From Candidatus Gastranaerophilales bacterium (GTDB lineage Bacteria; Cyanobacteriota; Vampirovibrionia; Gastranaerophilales; Gastranaerophilaceae), in the NCBI GenBank assembly GCA_900769355.1, contig CAAGGG010000053.1, positions 1 to 64,000 of the forward strand: a stretch of DNA of 64,000 bases, written 5' to 3'. The translations under genes and the position numbers were made by a program. This document shows, one piece after another, positions 42,301 to 51,823 of the stretch (the first letter of the stretch is position 1; each line of letters starts with the position of its first letter). Under the pieces are notes generated by a model. That model was not told where the DNA came from, ran no database searches, and saw only the letters and a program-made list of their open reading frames with translations.

Positions 42301-42680
42301 TTACTCCGTTTATCTATCAGGTCTGCCTGATGTTTTTCGCCACCTGTACTAATACTTGTGCAATTTATAAGTATTGGTCTGAGCTTTGCACTTAGCCCTC
42401 TGGAACAACATTCATTCATACCTCAGGTATTGGTAAAAAATAGTTACAGTTAGTCGGTTTCGTTAATTCATCACTATTCACGTCATTCTGAGGACAATAA
42501 TAATTTGAGTCCGAAGAATCTTGTAAAAATATCAAAAAGATTCTTTCTTGCATTGTAGGCGAGTAACAAGCCGTACGAGGCAAGATACCATTGTGGTACG
42601 CTAAATGCTCAGAATGTCATGAATAGAATTGTAACGAACTTATTCACTTATTCACTTATTCACCGATTGTCTTATTCACT
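42285..42680. repeat. Composite interspersed repeat cluster E
   Basis: Gene-free. Contains GCAGGCTTG...CAGGTCTGCCTG inverted pieces (42290-42332), CACTTAGCCCTCTGGAACAA and CATTCATACCTCAGGTATTG (the GTAGCCC module), CGTCATTCTGAGGACAAT, GAGTCCGAAGAATCTTG, and TTCACTTATTCACTTATTCA near 42645-42662. Confidence 0.8.
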
Positions 42681-42683
42681 ACC

Positions 42684-43076
42684 CTACGAATTCAATGTTG
42701 CTTTCAACCTTGCCATTGCCCTTGCGACAGCTGCTTCTGCTCGTTTTGCATCTATTTCAGCTTCTGAATCTGCAAGTCTTGCCTTTGCTCTGTTTAAAGC
42801 ATCTTTTGCCCTTGCAACATCAATTTCATCACCACGTTCAGCTGTTGTTGTTAAAATTAAGGCTTCATCTTCTTTAAACTGTAAAACTCCGCCCATTGTT
42901 GTAAACAAAATCGGTTGATTATCTTTAATAGCTTTGGTTACACCGATATCCAAGGCAGCCATAACAGGTACGTGATTTTTCAAAATACCCATTTCGCCAT
43001 CTGTGGTTTTGGTATATATTTCATCAACATTTTCATCAAAAACAACTTTTTCGTGTGTAATTATTTTTAAGTGCAT
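42684..43076 (-). CDS. atpC: F1 ATP synthase epsilon subunit
   Basis: A 130-residue epsilon subunit, with the N-terminal beta sandwich (MHLKIITHEKVVFDENVDEI, TTDGEMGILKNHVPVMAALD, MGGVLQFKEDEALILTTTAE) and a C-terminal helical hairpin rich in Ala, Arg and Glu (AKDALNRAKARLADSEAEID). It regulates rotation and ATP hydrolysis. It follows atpD by 77 bp containing short direct repeats. Only the beta-epsilon pair occurs here, without alpha, gamma or delta, the arrangement found in Cyanobacteria. Confidence 0.95.
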   Translation of the reverse strand: MHLKIITHEKVVFDENVDEIYTKTTDGEMGILKNHVPVMAALDIGVTKAIKDNQPILFTTMGGVLQFKEDEALILTTTAERGDEIDVARAKDALNRAKARLADSEAEIDAKRAEAAVARAMARLKATLNS

Positions 43077-43084
43077 AATTATTC

Positions 43085-43150
43085 CTCATGTGACGGAGTA
43101 AAGGGTGAACAGCCATCAAAGCAGTCTATTCACCACTCATTACTCACCAT
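43085..43150. repeat. ACTCACC/ATTCACT heptad-like repeats inside the atp operon
   Basis: TCTATTCACCACTCATTACT followed by CACCATTCACTATTTC between atpD and atpC. The same text type occurs at 56399-56503 between two flagellar genes. Confidence 0.65.
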
Positions 43151-43153
43151 TCA

Positions 43154-44623
<1,470 letters not shown>

Positions 44624-45970
44624 CTAAATCTCTACGCCACGCATCATATCAACGAGAGTTTGAATAGTTGTGTCCATGCTCACAATATCAGTAGTTCTTT
44701 GTTGCAAAAACGCATTAATCTTTGGCATCATCTCAATTGCAGTATCAAGTCGAGGATTTGTCCCGGGTTGGTACATACCGACGTCAATAAGGTCTTTGTT
44801 CTCGCGGTATAAAGCCATAATCGTACGCATTTTCCCTGCTGCCTCTTTGTGCTCCGGCGTAACAATTGATGACATTAACCTTGAAATACTCCCTAAAACA
44901 TCAATCGCGGGGTAGTGGTTCATTTCGGCAACTTTTCTTGACAAGAAAATGTGACCGTCAACAATACCACGCACAATGTCTACAATCGGGTCGGAAATAT
45001 CATCACCTTCCATAAGTACTGTATAAAGTGCTGTAACAGAACCTTTCGGGCTATTTCCGGCTCTTTCCAAAACTTTTTGTAACCAAGAGAAAATTGATGG
45101 CGGATAACCTTTCATTGTAGGCGGTTCACCTAGTGACAAACCAACTTCACGCCCAGCCATTGCACAACGAGTTACGGTATCTGTCATCAAGAAAACTTTT
45201 TTACCCTGATCTCTAAAATATTCACACACAGCAGTCGCTGTCAAAAGTGCTTTTTGACGGATAAGTGGTGGTTGATCGCCTGTGGAGCAAACAAGGACAG
45301 ATTTTGCCATGCCTTTTTCCCCAAGTGCATCTTCGACAAACTCTTTAACTTCACGCCCACGTTCTCCGATTAGTGCAACTACGTTTACGTCCGCATCAGA
45401 ATTTCGTGCAATCATACCCAGTAAGGTACTTTTACCAACGCCGGAACCTGCAAACAGCCCTAGACGCTGACCGCAACCCATTGTCATACAGCTGTCAATC
45501 GCACGAACACCTGTTGAAAAGACTTCCGTAATAATAGGTCTTTCAAAAGGTCCCGGAGGTGGACCTTCAACCGGACGCCAAGTCGCACCTGATGTATCAA
45601 GAGGCTTTCCGTCAATCGGCTCTCCCATCGGGTTAATCAATCGACCCAAAAGAAAGTCACCAACTGGGATTGTTATCGGATTTCCTGTCGAGGTTACCAA
45701 ACTGCCTTGCCCAATGCCTTCACCATCATAAAGCAAAAGCAATTGTGCCACTTCCCCCTTGAAGGCTTGAACTTCCGCCGGTTTACGTCTGCCGTCTTTC
45801 GTTTCTATATAACACAAGTCACCAACTTTAAGCCCCGGAAGTTTAACCTCAACCGTCAACCCCAAAAGCTTTGATACAGTTCCCTTGTAGCGAAACATTT
45901 CTGTCGCTTCAAGTTTTTCGTGTATTCGAGATTTAAGCTCTTCTAACCTACTTGTGTCCAATCCGTCCAT
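44624..45970 (-). CDS. fliI: Flagellar-type export ATPase FliI
   Basis: A 448-residue type III export ATPase. The Walker A loop is LGLFAGSGVGKSTLLGMIAR, with GERGREVKEFVEDALGEKGM, TRCAMAGREVGLSLGEPPTM and KGYPPSIFSWLQKVLERAGN, all marks of FliI/SctN rather than of F1 alpha or beta. It energises or regulates export of flagellar or injectisome proteins. FliH (regulator) is not adjacent. The -10 box TATAAT lies six bases before the ATG and there is no Shine-Dalgarno, so the transcript looks leaderless. fliR/Q/P/O genes sit about 8 kb away on the same strand. Assignment to the flagellar branch is supported by FliO there. Confidence 0.9.
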   Translation of the reverse strand: MDGLDTSRLEELKSRIHEKLEATEMFRYKGTVSKLLGLTVEVKLPGLKVGDLCYIETKDGRRKPAEVQAFKGEVAQLLLLYDGEGIGQGSLVTSTGNPITIPVGDFLLGRLINPMGEPIDGKPLDTSGATWRPVEGPPPGPFERPIITEVFSTGVRAIDSCMTMGCGQRLGLFAGSGVGKSTLLGMIARNSDADVNVVALIGERGREVKEFVEDALGEKGMAKSVLVCSTGDQPPLIRQKALLTATAVCEYFRDQGKKVFLMTDTVTRCAMAGREVGLSLGEPPTMKGYPPSIFSWLQKVLERAGNSPKGSVTALYTVLMEGDDISDPIVDIVRGIVDGHIFLSRKVAEMNHYPAIDVLGSISRLMSSIVTPEHKEAAGKMRTIMALYRENKDLIDVGMYQPGTNPRLDTAIEMMPKINAFLQQRTTDIVSMDTTIQTLVDMMRGVEI

Positions 45971-45976
45971 ATATTT

Positions 45977-45982
45977 ATTATA
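45977..45982 (-). promoter_or_regulatory. -10 box of a probable leaderless promoter
   Basis: TATAAT on the minus strand, then AAATAT, then the fliI ATG at 45970. No Shine-Dalgarno. Confidence 0.55.
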
Positions 45983-46009
45983 ATAACTAATCAGGAATTT
46001 TTCAATTTG

Positions 46010-46092
46010 TTTACAAATGTTTTGCTATTCAGAGTCTATTACCAAATAGAACAGACTCCGGCTCGGGGGGGGGGGCAAGGTAGTTGTTTTGC
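46010..46092. repeat. Broken repeat cluster F with a G11 tract
   Basis: TTGCTATTCAGAGTCTATTA, then ACTCCGG (left arm of the palindrome, 46055-46061), then CTCG and eleven Gs (46065-46075), then CAAGGTAGTTG, which elsewhere (39305) belongs to another part of the element. The G-tract thus sits at a junction where the right arm is missing. Confidence 0.75.
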
Positions 46093-46094
46093 AG

Positions 46095-46796
46095 CTAAAT
46101 CCCGACACTTAATCCGGCACAAAGATTTATGGATTGTCCAGTTATGCCTTTTGCATCTTCTGAAATCAAATATTTACAAAGCTTTGCGACCTCTTCAGGT
46201 TTGACAAATCGTCTTTGCGGAATTGTTTCGACGATTTCTTCTCTTGAAAATTCACTCTCATCAATCGACGCCATGCCGAGTTCTGTTTCAACCCACCCAG
46301 GATTAATTGTATTTACTGTAATATTATATTCCGCAAGTTCAAGTGCCAACGCTTTTGTAAGTCCGACAAGTCCGGCTTTTGAACTTGAATAAATACTTGC
46401 GTAAGCCTCTCCCATAACACCTGAAATTGAGCCAATATTAATAATTCTCCCCCATTTTTTGTTTTTCATGTTCGGAATTGCTTTTGATGCAAGGTAAGCA
46501 GGTGCTATCAGATTTGTTTGATAAAGTCGCTGAATATCAGTTATATTCATACTTTCCAGAGCAGAATAAATATATTCTCCAGCGTTGTTCACCAAAACAT
46601 CAATGTCGTTTTCTTCAATAAATTTTGCCAAAACATTGATGTCTTTTGACAAATCGCATACACAAAAACCTTTGGCATTACATTCTGCCAAAGCTTTTTC
46701 GTTTCTACCGGTTACGAAAACTTCTCCAATATTTTGAAGCTCGTGTGCGATTGCGTTTCCAATACCTTTTGATGCACCTGTTACGAGTATGTTCAT
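46095..46796 (-). CDS. Short-chain dehydrogenase/reductase (SDR)
   Basis: A 233-residue NAD(P)-dependent oxidoreductase of the classical SDR family. The nucleotide motif is VTGASKGIGNAIAHEL (TGxxxGIG), the NNAG motif is DVLVNNAGEYIYSALES, the catalytic Ser is in INIGSISGVMGEAYASIYSS and the YxxxK pair is YSSSK; the end is the FabG-like TGQSINLCAGLSVGI. It could be a 3-ketoacyl-ACP reductase paralogue or a sugar/alcohol dehydrogenase. No ribosome site is clear and it is isolated between repeat regions, so the pathway is unknown. Confidence 0.88.
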   Translation of the reverse strand: MNILVTGASKGIGNAIAHELQNIGEVFVTGRNEKALAECNAKGFCVCDLSKDINVLAKFIEENDIDVLVNNAGEYIYSALESMNITDIQRLYQTNLIAPAYLASKAIPNMKNKKWGRIINIGSISGVMGEAYASIYSSSKAGLVGLTKALALELAEYNITVNTINPGWVETELGMASIDESEFSREEIVETIPQRRFVKPEEVAKLCKYLISEDAKGITGQSINLCAGLSVGI

Positions 46797-46809
46797 ATTT
46801 GATTTAATT

Positions 46810-46980
46810 GAAATTGATGGCGGTGTGGGTGCCGCACTTTACGTAATTATGTCAGGCAGTGCCTGCTCTACTGCTTTTACTTGTCGGCATAGCAATGCCG
46901 ACCTACATCTGCTACAATTCATATAAGAGTTGTTTAAAACCCTCACCCTACCCTCTCCCCGAAGGGGCGAGGGGAAGTTT
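46810..46980. repeat. Palindromic intergenic pieces
   Basis: No gene. GTCGGCATAGCAATGCCGAC (near 46884) is a 7-bp palindrome and CCTCTCCCCGAAGGGGCGAG (near 46951) is another; the latter text type recurs at 17440-17600. Confidence 0.55.
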
Positions 46981-46981
46981 C

Positions 46982-47209
46982 CTATTTAATTATCCCAAAG
47001 CCTAAAAGGAATGTGCAAACCAAGAAAATCGCTGCAACAATACCTGTTAGTTTGTTCAAGCCTTTTTCTGCACTTTTTTGTGATGCAAAAACATGAGATG
47101 CTCCACCGATACCCGCGATGCCATCGCCTTTCGGAGAGTGCAAAAGAATTAATACAATCAAAAGTAATGCTGATAAAATTTGTACAGCCCATACCATATT
47201 TAATAACAT
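46982..47209 (-). CDS. secG: Protein translocase subunit SecG
   Basis: A 75-residue two-helix membrane protein: VWAVQILSALLLIVLILLHS, then the conserved SPKGDGIAGIGGASHVFASQ loop and KLTGIVAAIFLVCTFLLGFG. It is the accessory subunit of the SecYEG channel. Its ATG follows directly on the stop of the NUDIX gene (TAAATG), whose last codons supply GGAG as the ribosome site, so translation is coupled. Confidence 0.95.
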   Translation of the reverse strand: MLLNMVWAVQILSALLLIVLILLHSPKGDGIAGIGGASHVFASQKSAEKGLNKLTGIVAAIFLVCTFLLGFGIIK

Positions 47210-47896
47210 TTATTTTTTCTCCTTTTTCTTAGAGATAAAATGAGCTCGTTTTGAGTTCAATTTAATATCTTTAAAAGTATATAGCCTTGCCGGTCTTTTT
47301 GATGATGATTTTGTGTACTCATCAAGCTCAATAAGTCCGTCTGTTGCAAGAGCTTTTTTCCTAAAATTACGTTTATCAAGCTTTTTGCCCATAATTAATT
47401 CGTAAGCCTTTTGCATTTCTGTCAAAGTGAATTTTTCGTTCAAAAGCTGATATGCAACCGGACAAAGTTCAAGTCTTTCACGAGTTCTCTTCAAAGAATA
47501 CTCAATAATTTCTTTGTGGTCAAAAGCTAATGGAGGCAAGTCCAAAATTTTGTGCCAACCAAGCTCATCAGTTGTGATGATGTTAATATCCTCAGCTCTA
47601 ACCAATGCGAAATACGCACATGTAATAACTCTGGCATTCGGGTGACGAAGCGGATCGCCAAATGTGTAAAGTTGTTCAAGGTAAACGTTGTCAATGTTTG
47701 TACGCTCTTTCAAAACTCTAAGAGCCGCTTGGTCAAGATTTTCGGATAATCTTACATAACCACCGGGGATTGCCCATTTGTCTTTGAAAGGTTCGTTTGT
47801 ACGTTTCACAAGTAAGACTTGAAGAGCGTCGTTCTTCATAGTTACAATAACTACGTCGACTGTGATTTCGTGTGTTTTTGTTTCATTAAATATCAT
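47210..47896 (-). CDS. NUDIX-domain regulator, NrtR-like
   Basis: A 228-residue protein with an N-terminal NUDIX domain and a C-terminal winged helix, the NrtR layout. The NUDIX box is degenerate: GYVRLSENLDQAALRVLKER in place of the GX5EX7REUXEE pattern, so catalysis is probably lost and the domain senses a nucleotide such as ADP-ribose. The C-terminal part (LTEMQKAYELIMGKKLDKRN, RKKALATDGLIELDEYTKSS, RPARLYTF) is the DNA-binding end. NrtR proteins control NAD metabolism; no NAD gene is adjacent. It is upstream of, and coupled to, secG. Confidence 0.8.
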   Translation of the reverse strand: MIFNETKTHEITVDVVIVTMKNDALQVLLVKRTNEPFKDKWAIPGGYVRLSENLDQAALRVLKERTNIDNVYLEQLYTFGDPLRHPNARVITCAYFALVRAEDINIITTDELGWHKILDLPPLAFDHKEIIEYSLKRTRERLELCPVAYQLLNEKFTLTEMQKAYELIMGKKLDKRNFRKKALATDGLIELDEYTKSSSKRPARLYTFKDIKLNSKRAHFISKKKEKK

Positions 47897-48060
47897 ATCA
47901 ATTCTCTGTCCCTGAGATATATCATATAATAAAAATAGAATTTTACATAAGTTAATAGTTTATTTTTAGTAACAAAATTTAACATGAATTTAAAAACAAG
48001 GCAATTATTTCTGCAATGAATACTTTATATATATATAACGGGGAATTGTAAGGGATAAAA

Positions 48061-48966
48061 ATGAACTTTTTCGGATTTAACAACTTAAATATGTTCGGAG
48101 GCTGCAATCCATTTGCAGGCTATAATCCGTTTATGTTTGGCGGTTGCCACTGTAATTCATATATGAATCCTTTTAGTTTCATGAATTCATTCCAATTCGG
48201 AATGTCAACAATGCCTTCCTTCAACAATTTTTCAATGCCAACTTTTTCAAGTTTTGGCGCGATATCAAATTATCCTTCAATCTTTTCAAATTATACAACA
48301 ATGCCTATGTATAGCAGTTATACAATGCCTCAATTTACAATGCCAAGCTTGAATTTGGGTAATTTGTTCTCAACTCCATTTATAAATTTCGCAAGTTGGA
48401 AACCGATAGAAAGCACAACTAAAACAACTGATGTTTCGGATACTGATAATTTACCAATTAAAGATACAGGCAAATTAGACAAACACTTTTTGAGAAAAGT
48501 CAAAAAAGTTGCGAAGAAATTAAACTGTGATTATAAAGATTTATTAGCTTTGATTAACAGCGAATCAGGTTTTGATCCAAAAGCAAAATGCGGAAGCTAT
48601 GTTGGTTTAATTCAATTTGGTGATGCTGCGGTTGAAGAGCTTCGAACTAAATGCGGTTACAAAAACTTGACAAAAGAACAAATCCCGAATATGTCAAGAT
48701 TAGAACAACTTGAATTGGCTGAAAAACTATTAATGTATATCAAAAAATGGAAGTTTTCTCCAAATGCAAAATTGTCTGCAGGAGACTTGTATGCAATGAT
48801 TTTGGCACCGGGAAGAGCTAACAGAGAAGTTCTTTACTCAAAAGGTGAAAGTGGTTATAACCCAACAAACGCAAAAATGGATTACAACAAAGATGGTAAA
48901 ATTACAAAATCTGAAATGAGCAGAAGAATTCGAGAAAAAAGCGTTAATGAATCAATTTTTGCATAA
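48061..48966 (+). CDS. Lytic transglycosylase-like protein with EF-hand motif
   Basis: A 301-residue protein. Residues 1-115 are low complexity, rich in Phe, Met, Asn, Pro and Ser (MNFFGFNNLNMFGGCNPFAG, then TMPSFNNFSMPTFSSFG). From about residue 140 a transglycosylase SLT domain follows: KVAKKLNCDYKDLLALINSE, then SGFDPKAKCGSYVGLIQFGD, with the catalytic Glu in NSESGF. Near the end MDYNKDGKITKSEM is a perfect EF-hand-type calcium loop. No signal peptide is visible, so export would need a non-Sec route or acts through the odd N-terminus. AAGGGA precedes the ATG. It lies just before minCDE. Confidence 0.8.
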   Translation: MNFFGFNNLNMFGGCNPFAGYNPFMFGGCHCNSYMNPFSFMNSFQFGMSTMPSFNNFSMPTFSSFGAISNYPSIFSNYTTMPMYSSYTMPQFTMPSLNLGNLFSTPFINFASWKPIESTTKTTDVSDTDNLPIKDTGKLDKHFLRKVKKVAKKLNCDYKDLLALINSESGFDPKAKCGSYVGLIQFGDAAVEELRTKCGYKNLTKEQIPNMSRLEQLELAEKLLMYIKKWKFSPNAKLSAGDLYAMILAPGRANREVLYSKGESGYNPTNAKMDYNKDGKITKSEMSRRIREKSVNESIFA

Positions 48967-49069
48967 TGACTAGAGTCAAAATTATTACAATTCGAAATAA
49001 TCCATTGATGTTCTGCGATGTTTCATGTATCGTCATGGAATAGATGAAACTTTTGCGGAAGGATTGACG

Positions 49070-50182
49070 ATGGATAAGGGATACATTGAAAATGGTTTTA
49101 TTGTAGATGTCAGTAATGCTCAGAAAACCTCTGAGATTATTTATGAGTTAAGCAGAATTTTGGATTTGCCGGAAGCGCAGAACAAAAATGTTTGCTTAAA
49201 GTTGGGGGCTGTAAATCTTACTCCGACTGAATTAACAAGTATTAAGGCACTTGTGGAATCTATGAATTCTGAAATACAATTTATCAACACAAGCTCAGAT
49301 GCGACAGCAAAAGCTGCAAATGATTTAGGAATTCAGGTTTCTATTTTGGAAAATAAAGTTCCGACTCCTGAATTTAATGCTGATCAAGAAAAAGTTAATG
49401 CTGAGCTCGAAAAAGCCTTAAATAAGATTTTTGGAGATGAAACAACTGAAATCAAAACTTTTGCGCAAGAACAGGATCTAAAGGAATTAAAGAAAAATGC
49501 TCCGGTTGAAGAGATTGAACCTTTGCCTGAAATTAAACCTGAAAGTATTGAACCAAAAAATCAGATGGAAACAGTTGAAGTTCCTGTTGTTGAGCCTTTA
49601 ATAAAAAATGATACAATTGAAGAACCTGAAAAGGTTGAAGAAGTTCCAGAAAAAACAGAAATTTCTCAAGTTGAGGTTAATGTTGAAGAAGCTGAAAATG
49701 CTGATTTGAAAGAAGAGCTAGACCACTTTAACAGTGAACTTGAAAATGCGAACAAAATTAAAGGCGATGATATTGAAGATATTGATTACAATCTTGACGA
49801 TTTGAGAAAATCTTTGAGAGAAACCGAAAAACTTCCGACTTTGTACATTCAAAGAACTTTGCGTTCTGGGCAAAGTATTACATCTGACGGAAACATCGTA
49901 ATTATTGGAGATGCAAACCCTGGTTCTGAAATTATCGCCAAAGGTGATATTACTGTTTGGGGAATTTTAGGTGGTATTGCGCACGCCGGTTGTGCTGGAA
50001 ATCAATACGCTAAAATTCGAGCATTAAAGATGAACGCAATTCAGTTGAGAATTGCTGATACTTTTGCAAGACGTCCGGATAACGTTAATATTCCGTATAT
50101 TCAAAAGACTGATACTTTTGTGCCGGAAGAGGCTTGCATTTACAAAAGACAAATTATTATACATAAGATACATGAATCATAA
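49070..50182 (+). CDS. minC: Septum site-determining protein MinC
   Basis: A 370-residue MinC, the FtsZ-ring inhibitor. The start at 49070 (MDKGYIENGFIVDVSNAQKT) is preferred because GAAGGA precedes it; the ATG at 49025 has none. The N-terminal domain covers about residues 1-100, then comes an unusually long acidic linker of about 150 residues rich in Glu, Pro and Val (PEKVEEVPEKTEISQVEVNV-type), then the C-terminal beta-helix domain with TLRSGQSITSDGNIVIIGDA, NPGSEIIAKGDITVWGILGG and AHAGCAGNQYAKIRALKMNA. E. coli MinC has 231 residues. It is first in a tight minC-minD-minE operon. Confidence 0.93.
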   Translation: MDKGYIENGFIVDVSNAQKTSEIIYELSRILDLPEAQNKNVCLKLGAVNLTPTELTSIKALVESMNSEIQFINTSSDATAKAANDLGIQVSILENKVPTPEFNADQEKVNAELEKALNKIFGDETTEIKTFAQEQDLKELKKNAPVEEIEPLPEIKPESIEPKNQMETVEVPVVEPLIKNDTIEEPEKVEEVPEKTEISQVEVNVEEAENADLKEELDHFNSELENANKIKGDDIEDIDYNLDDLRKSLRETEKLPTLYIQRTLRSGQSITSDGNIVIIGDANPGSEIIAKGDITVWGILGGIAHAGCAGNQYAKIRALKMNAIQLRIADTFARRPDNVNIPYIQKTDTFVPEEACIYKRQIIIHKIHES

Positions 50183-50193
50183 AAGGAGAAATA

Positions 50194-51009
50194 ATGAGCG
50201 GTAGAGTTATCGTAATAACTTCCGGAAAGGGTGGAGTAGGCAAAACTACAACTAATGCCAACATCGGTACAGCTTTGGCAAAGGCCGGTAAAAAGGTTGT
50301 AATGATTGATACTGACCTCGGATTAAGAAACTTAGACCTACTACTTGGTCTGGAAAACAGAATTGTTTATACAATTGTTGACGTTGTTGAAGAACGTTGC
50401 AAATTAAAACAAGCTTTGGTTAAAGATAAGAAAAATCCTAACCTTTGTCTTTTGGCTGCTGCACAAACCAGAGATAAAACAGCGGTTACTGAAGATCAAT
50501 TGAGAGATATTTGCGAAAAGTTGAAAAAAGATTTTGACTTTATCCTTGTAGACTGTCCTGCAGGTATTGAACAAGGGTTCCAAAACGCTGTTGCAGGCGC
50601 GTCTGAAGCAATTGTAGTTACAACTCCTGAAATGTCTGCAGTTCGTGACGCTGATAGAATTATCGGACTTTTGGAAGCAAAAGAAGAAATTAAGTCTTAC
50701 AAACTTTTGCTAAACAGAGTTCGACCAAACCTAATTGAATCAAAAGATATGATGAGCGTTGACGATGTTGTAGACATTCTTTCAGCAGAATTGATAGGTA
50801 TAATTCCGGAAGATACAGGAATTATTACTTCTACAAACAAAGGTGAGCCGATTGTAAATGATGAAAAATCATTGGCAGGTAAGGCTTATAACAATGTTGC
50901 AAGAAGAATTATCGGTGAAGATGTTCCGTTCTTGAATTTGGACGAGCCAAAAGGTGTTGTTGCAAGAATTAAAAAATTCTTCTCAGGCTTGACAGGAAAG
51001 GAGAAATAA
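50194..51009 (+). CDS. minD: Septum site-determining ATPase MinD
   Basis: A 271-residue ParA/MinD ATPase. The deviant Walker A is TSGKGGVGKTTTNANIGTAL (residues about 9-28), with IDTDLGLRNLDLLLGLENRI, LVDCPAGIEQGFQNAVAGAS and VVTTPEMSAVRDADRIIGLL. The C-terminal membrane-targeting amphipathic helix is visible as VVARIKKFFSGLTGKEK. AAAGGAG precedes the ATG, 11 bp after minC. It places MinC at the membrane and oscillates or is patterned with MinE. Confidence 0.98.
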   Translation: MSGRVIVITSGKGGVGKTTTNANIGTALAKAGKKVVMIDTDLGLRNLDLLLGLENRIVYTIVDVVEERCKLKQALVKDKKNPNLCLLAAAQTRDKTAVTEDQLRDICEKLKKDFDFILVDCPAGIEQGFQNAVAGASEAIVVTTPEMSAVRDADRIIGLLEAKEEIKSYKLLLNRVRPNLIESKDMMSVDDVVDILSAELIGIIPEDTGIITSTNKGEPIVNDEKSLAGKAYNNVARRIIGEDVPFLNLDEPKGVVARIKKFFSGLTGKEK

Positions 51010-51010
51010 G

Positions 51011-51523
51011 ATGATATTGCAAAATTTATATAATAAAGTCTTAGGTTTCTTCCGTCAAACAGATGCTGAGCAAGAACAGGTCGAATCCGCAAAAGATACT
51101 GCTTGCAACAGATTGCGTGTTGTTTTGATGCAAGATAGAACAAATTTGACACCTGAACTTATGGAACGTATGCGCAAGGAAATGGTTGAACTTCTTTCAA
51201 AATACGTTGAAATGGATAAAGAAGCTTTGGAACTTAACCTTGAACAAGACGGCGATCAGGTTGCTTTAATGCTTTCAATTCCTGTAATTCGTGCTAAAGA
51301 TGAAGAAGAAATTAAAGAAGCTTTGGCAAAAGAAGATGCTGAAGAAACTGCCACAGAGTCGGAAAATGAATCAGATGAAGATGTTCCTGATGATGATGCT
51401 GAAAAAGTTGTTGTAGAGGAAACCGAAATCGTTTTGAATGAAGAATCTTTGGACGATGATATGTCTGATGATGATTATGAGGAAAATGAAGCATCTGATG
51501 ACGACGACAAAGACGAAGAGTAG
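51011..51523 (+). CDS. minE: MinE with long acidic tail
   Basis: A 170-residue topological specificity factor; normal length is about 88-100. The N-terminal part is standard: membrane/MinD-binding ILQNLYNKVLGFFRQT, then AKDTACNRLRVVLMQDRTNL, RMRKEMVELLSKYVEMDKEA and LELNLEQDGDQVALMLSIPV (dimer domain). After about residue 96 there is an added tail of some 75 residues made mostly of Asp and Glu with Ser, Ala and Val (DDDMSDDDYEENEASDDDDK near the end). It has one base between its start and the minD stop and a strong terminator behind. Confidence 0.95.
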   Translation: MILQNLYNKVLGFFRQTDAEQEQVESAKDTACNRLRVVLMQDRTNLTPELMERMRKEMVELLSKYVEMDKEALELNLEQDGDQVALMLSIPVIRAKDEEEIKEALAKEDAEETATESENESDEDVPDDDAEKVVVEETEIVLNEESLDDDMSDDDYEENEASDDDDKDEE

Positions 51524-51548
51524 GTAAAATTTTTATTTATTAGATTAA

Positions 51549-51580
51549 AAGAAGTGCGTTTAGTGCACTTCTTTTTTTTA
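51549..51580 (+). terminator. Intrinsic terminator of minCDE
   Basis: AGAAGTGC (51550-51557) with GCACTTCT (51565-51572), a 7-nt loop and T8. Confidence 0.93.
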
Positions 51581-51583
51581 ATA

Positions 51584-51815
51584 TAATATTCTTGATATTC
51601 AGAATCTAATGTCAAATTGAACAGACTCCGGATCGGGGTCCGGAGTGACTGTTACGGAATAGTTGCTTTACAGAACTTGCAACTACCTTGGTCGTCATTC
51701 TGAAAGCTTAGAAGATTAGCCTGAACGATTAGTGAAGGCTTAATATTCTTGATATTCAGAATCTATTATTAATTTTAAACAGACTCCGGATCGGAGTCCG
51801 GAGTGACTATATAAA
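51584..51815. repeat. Composite interspersed repeat cluster G (two copies)
   Basis: Two tandem partial copies in inverted orientation: ATATTCAGAATCTAATGTC, palindrome 51625-51646, TTGCAACTACCTTGGTCGTC, CATTCTGAAAGCTTAG; then again ATATTCAGAATCTATTATT and palindrome 51783-51804. No gene. Confidence 0.88.
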
Positions 51816-51823
51816 GAATCAGA

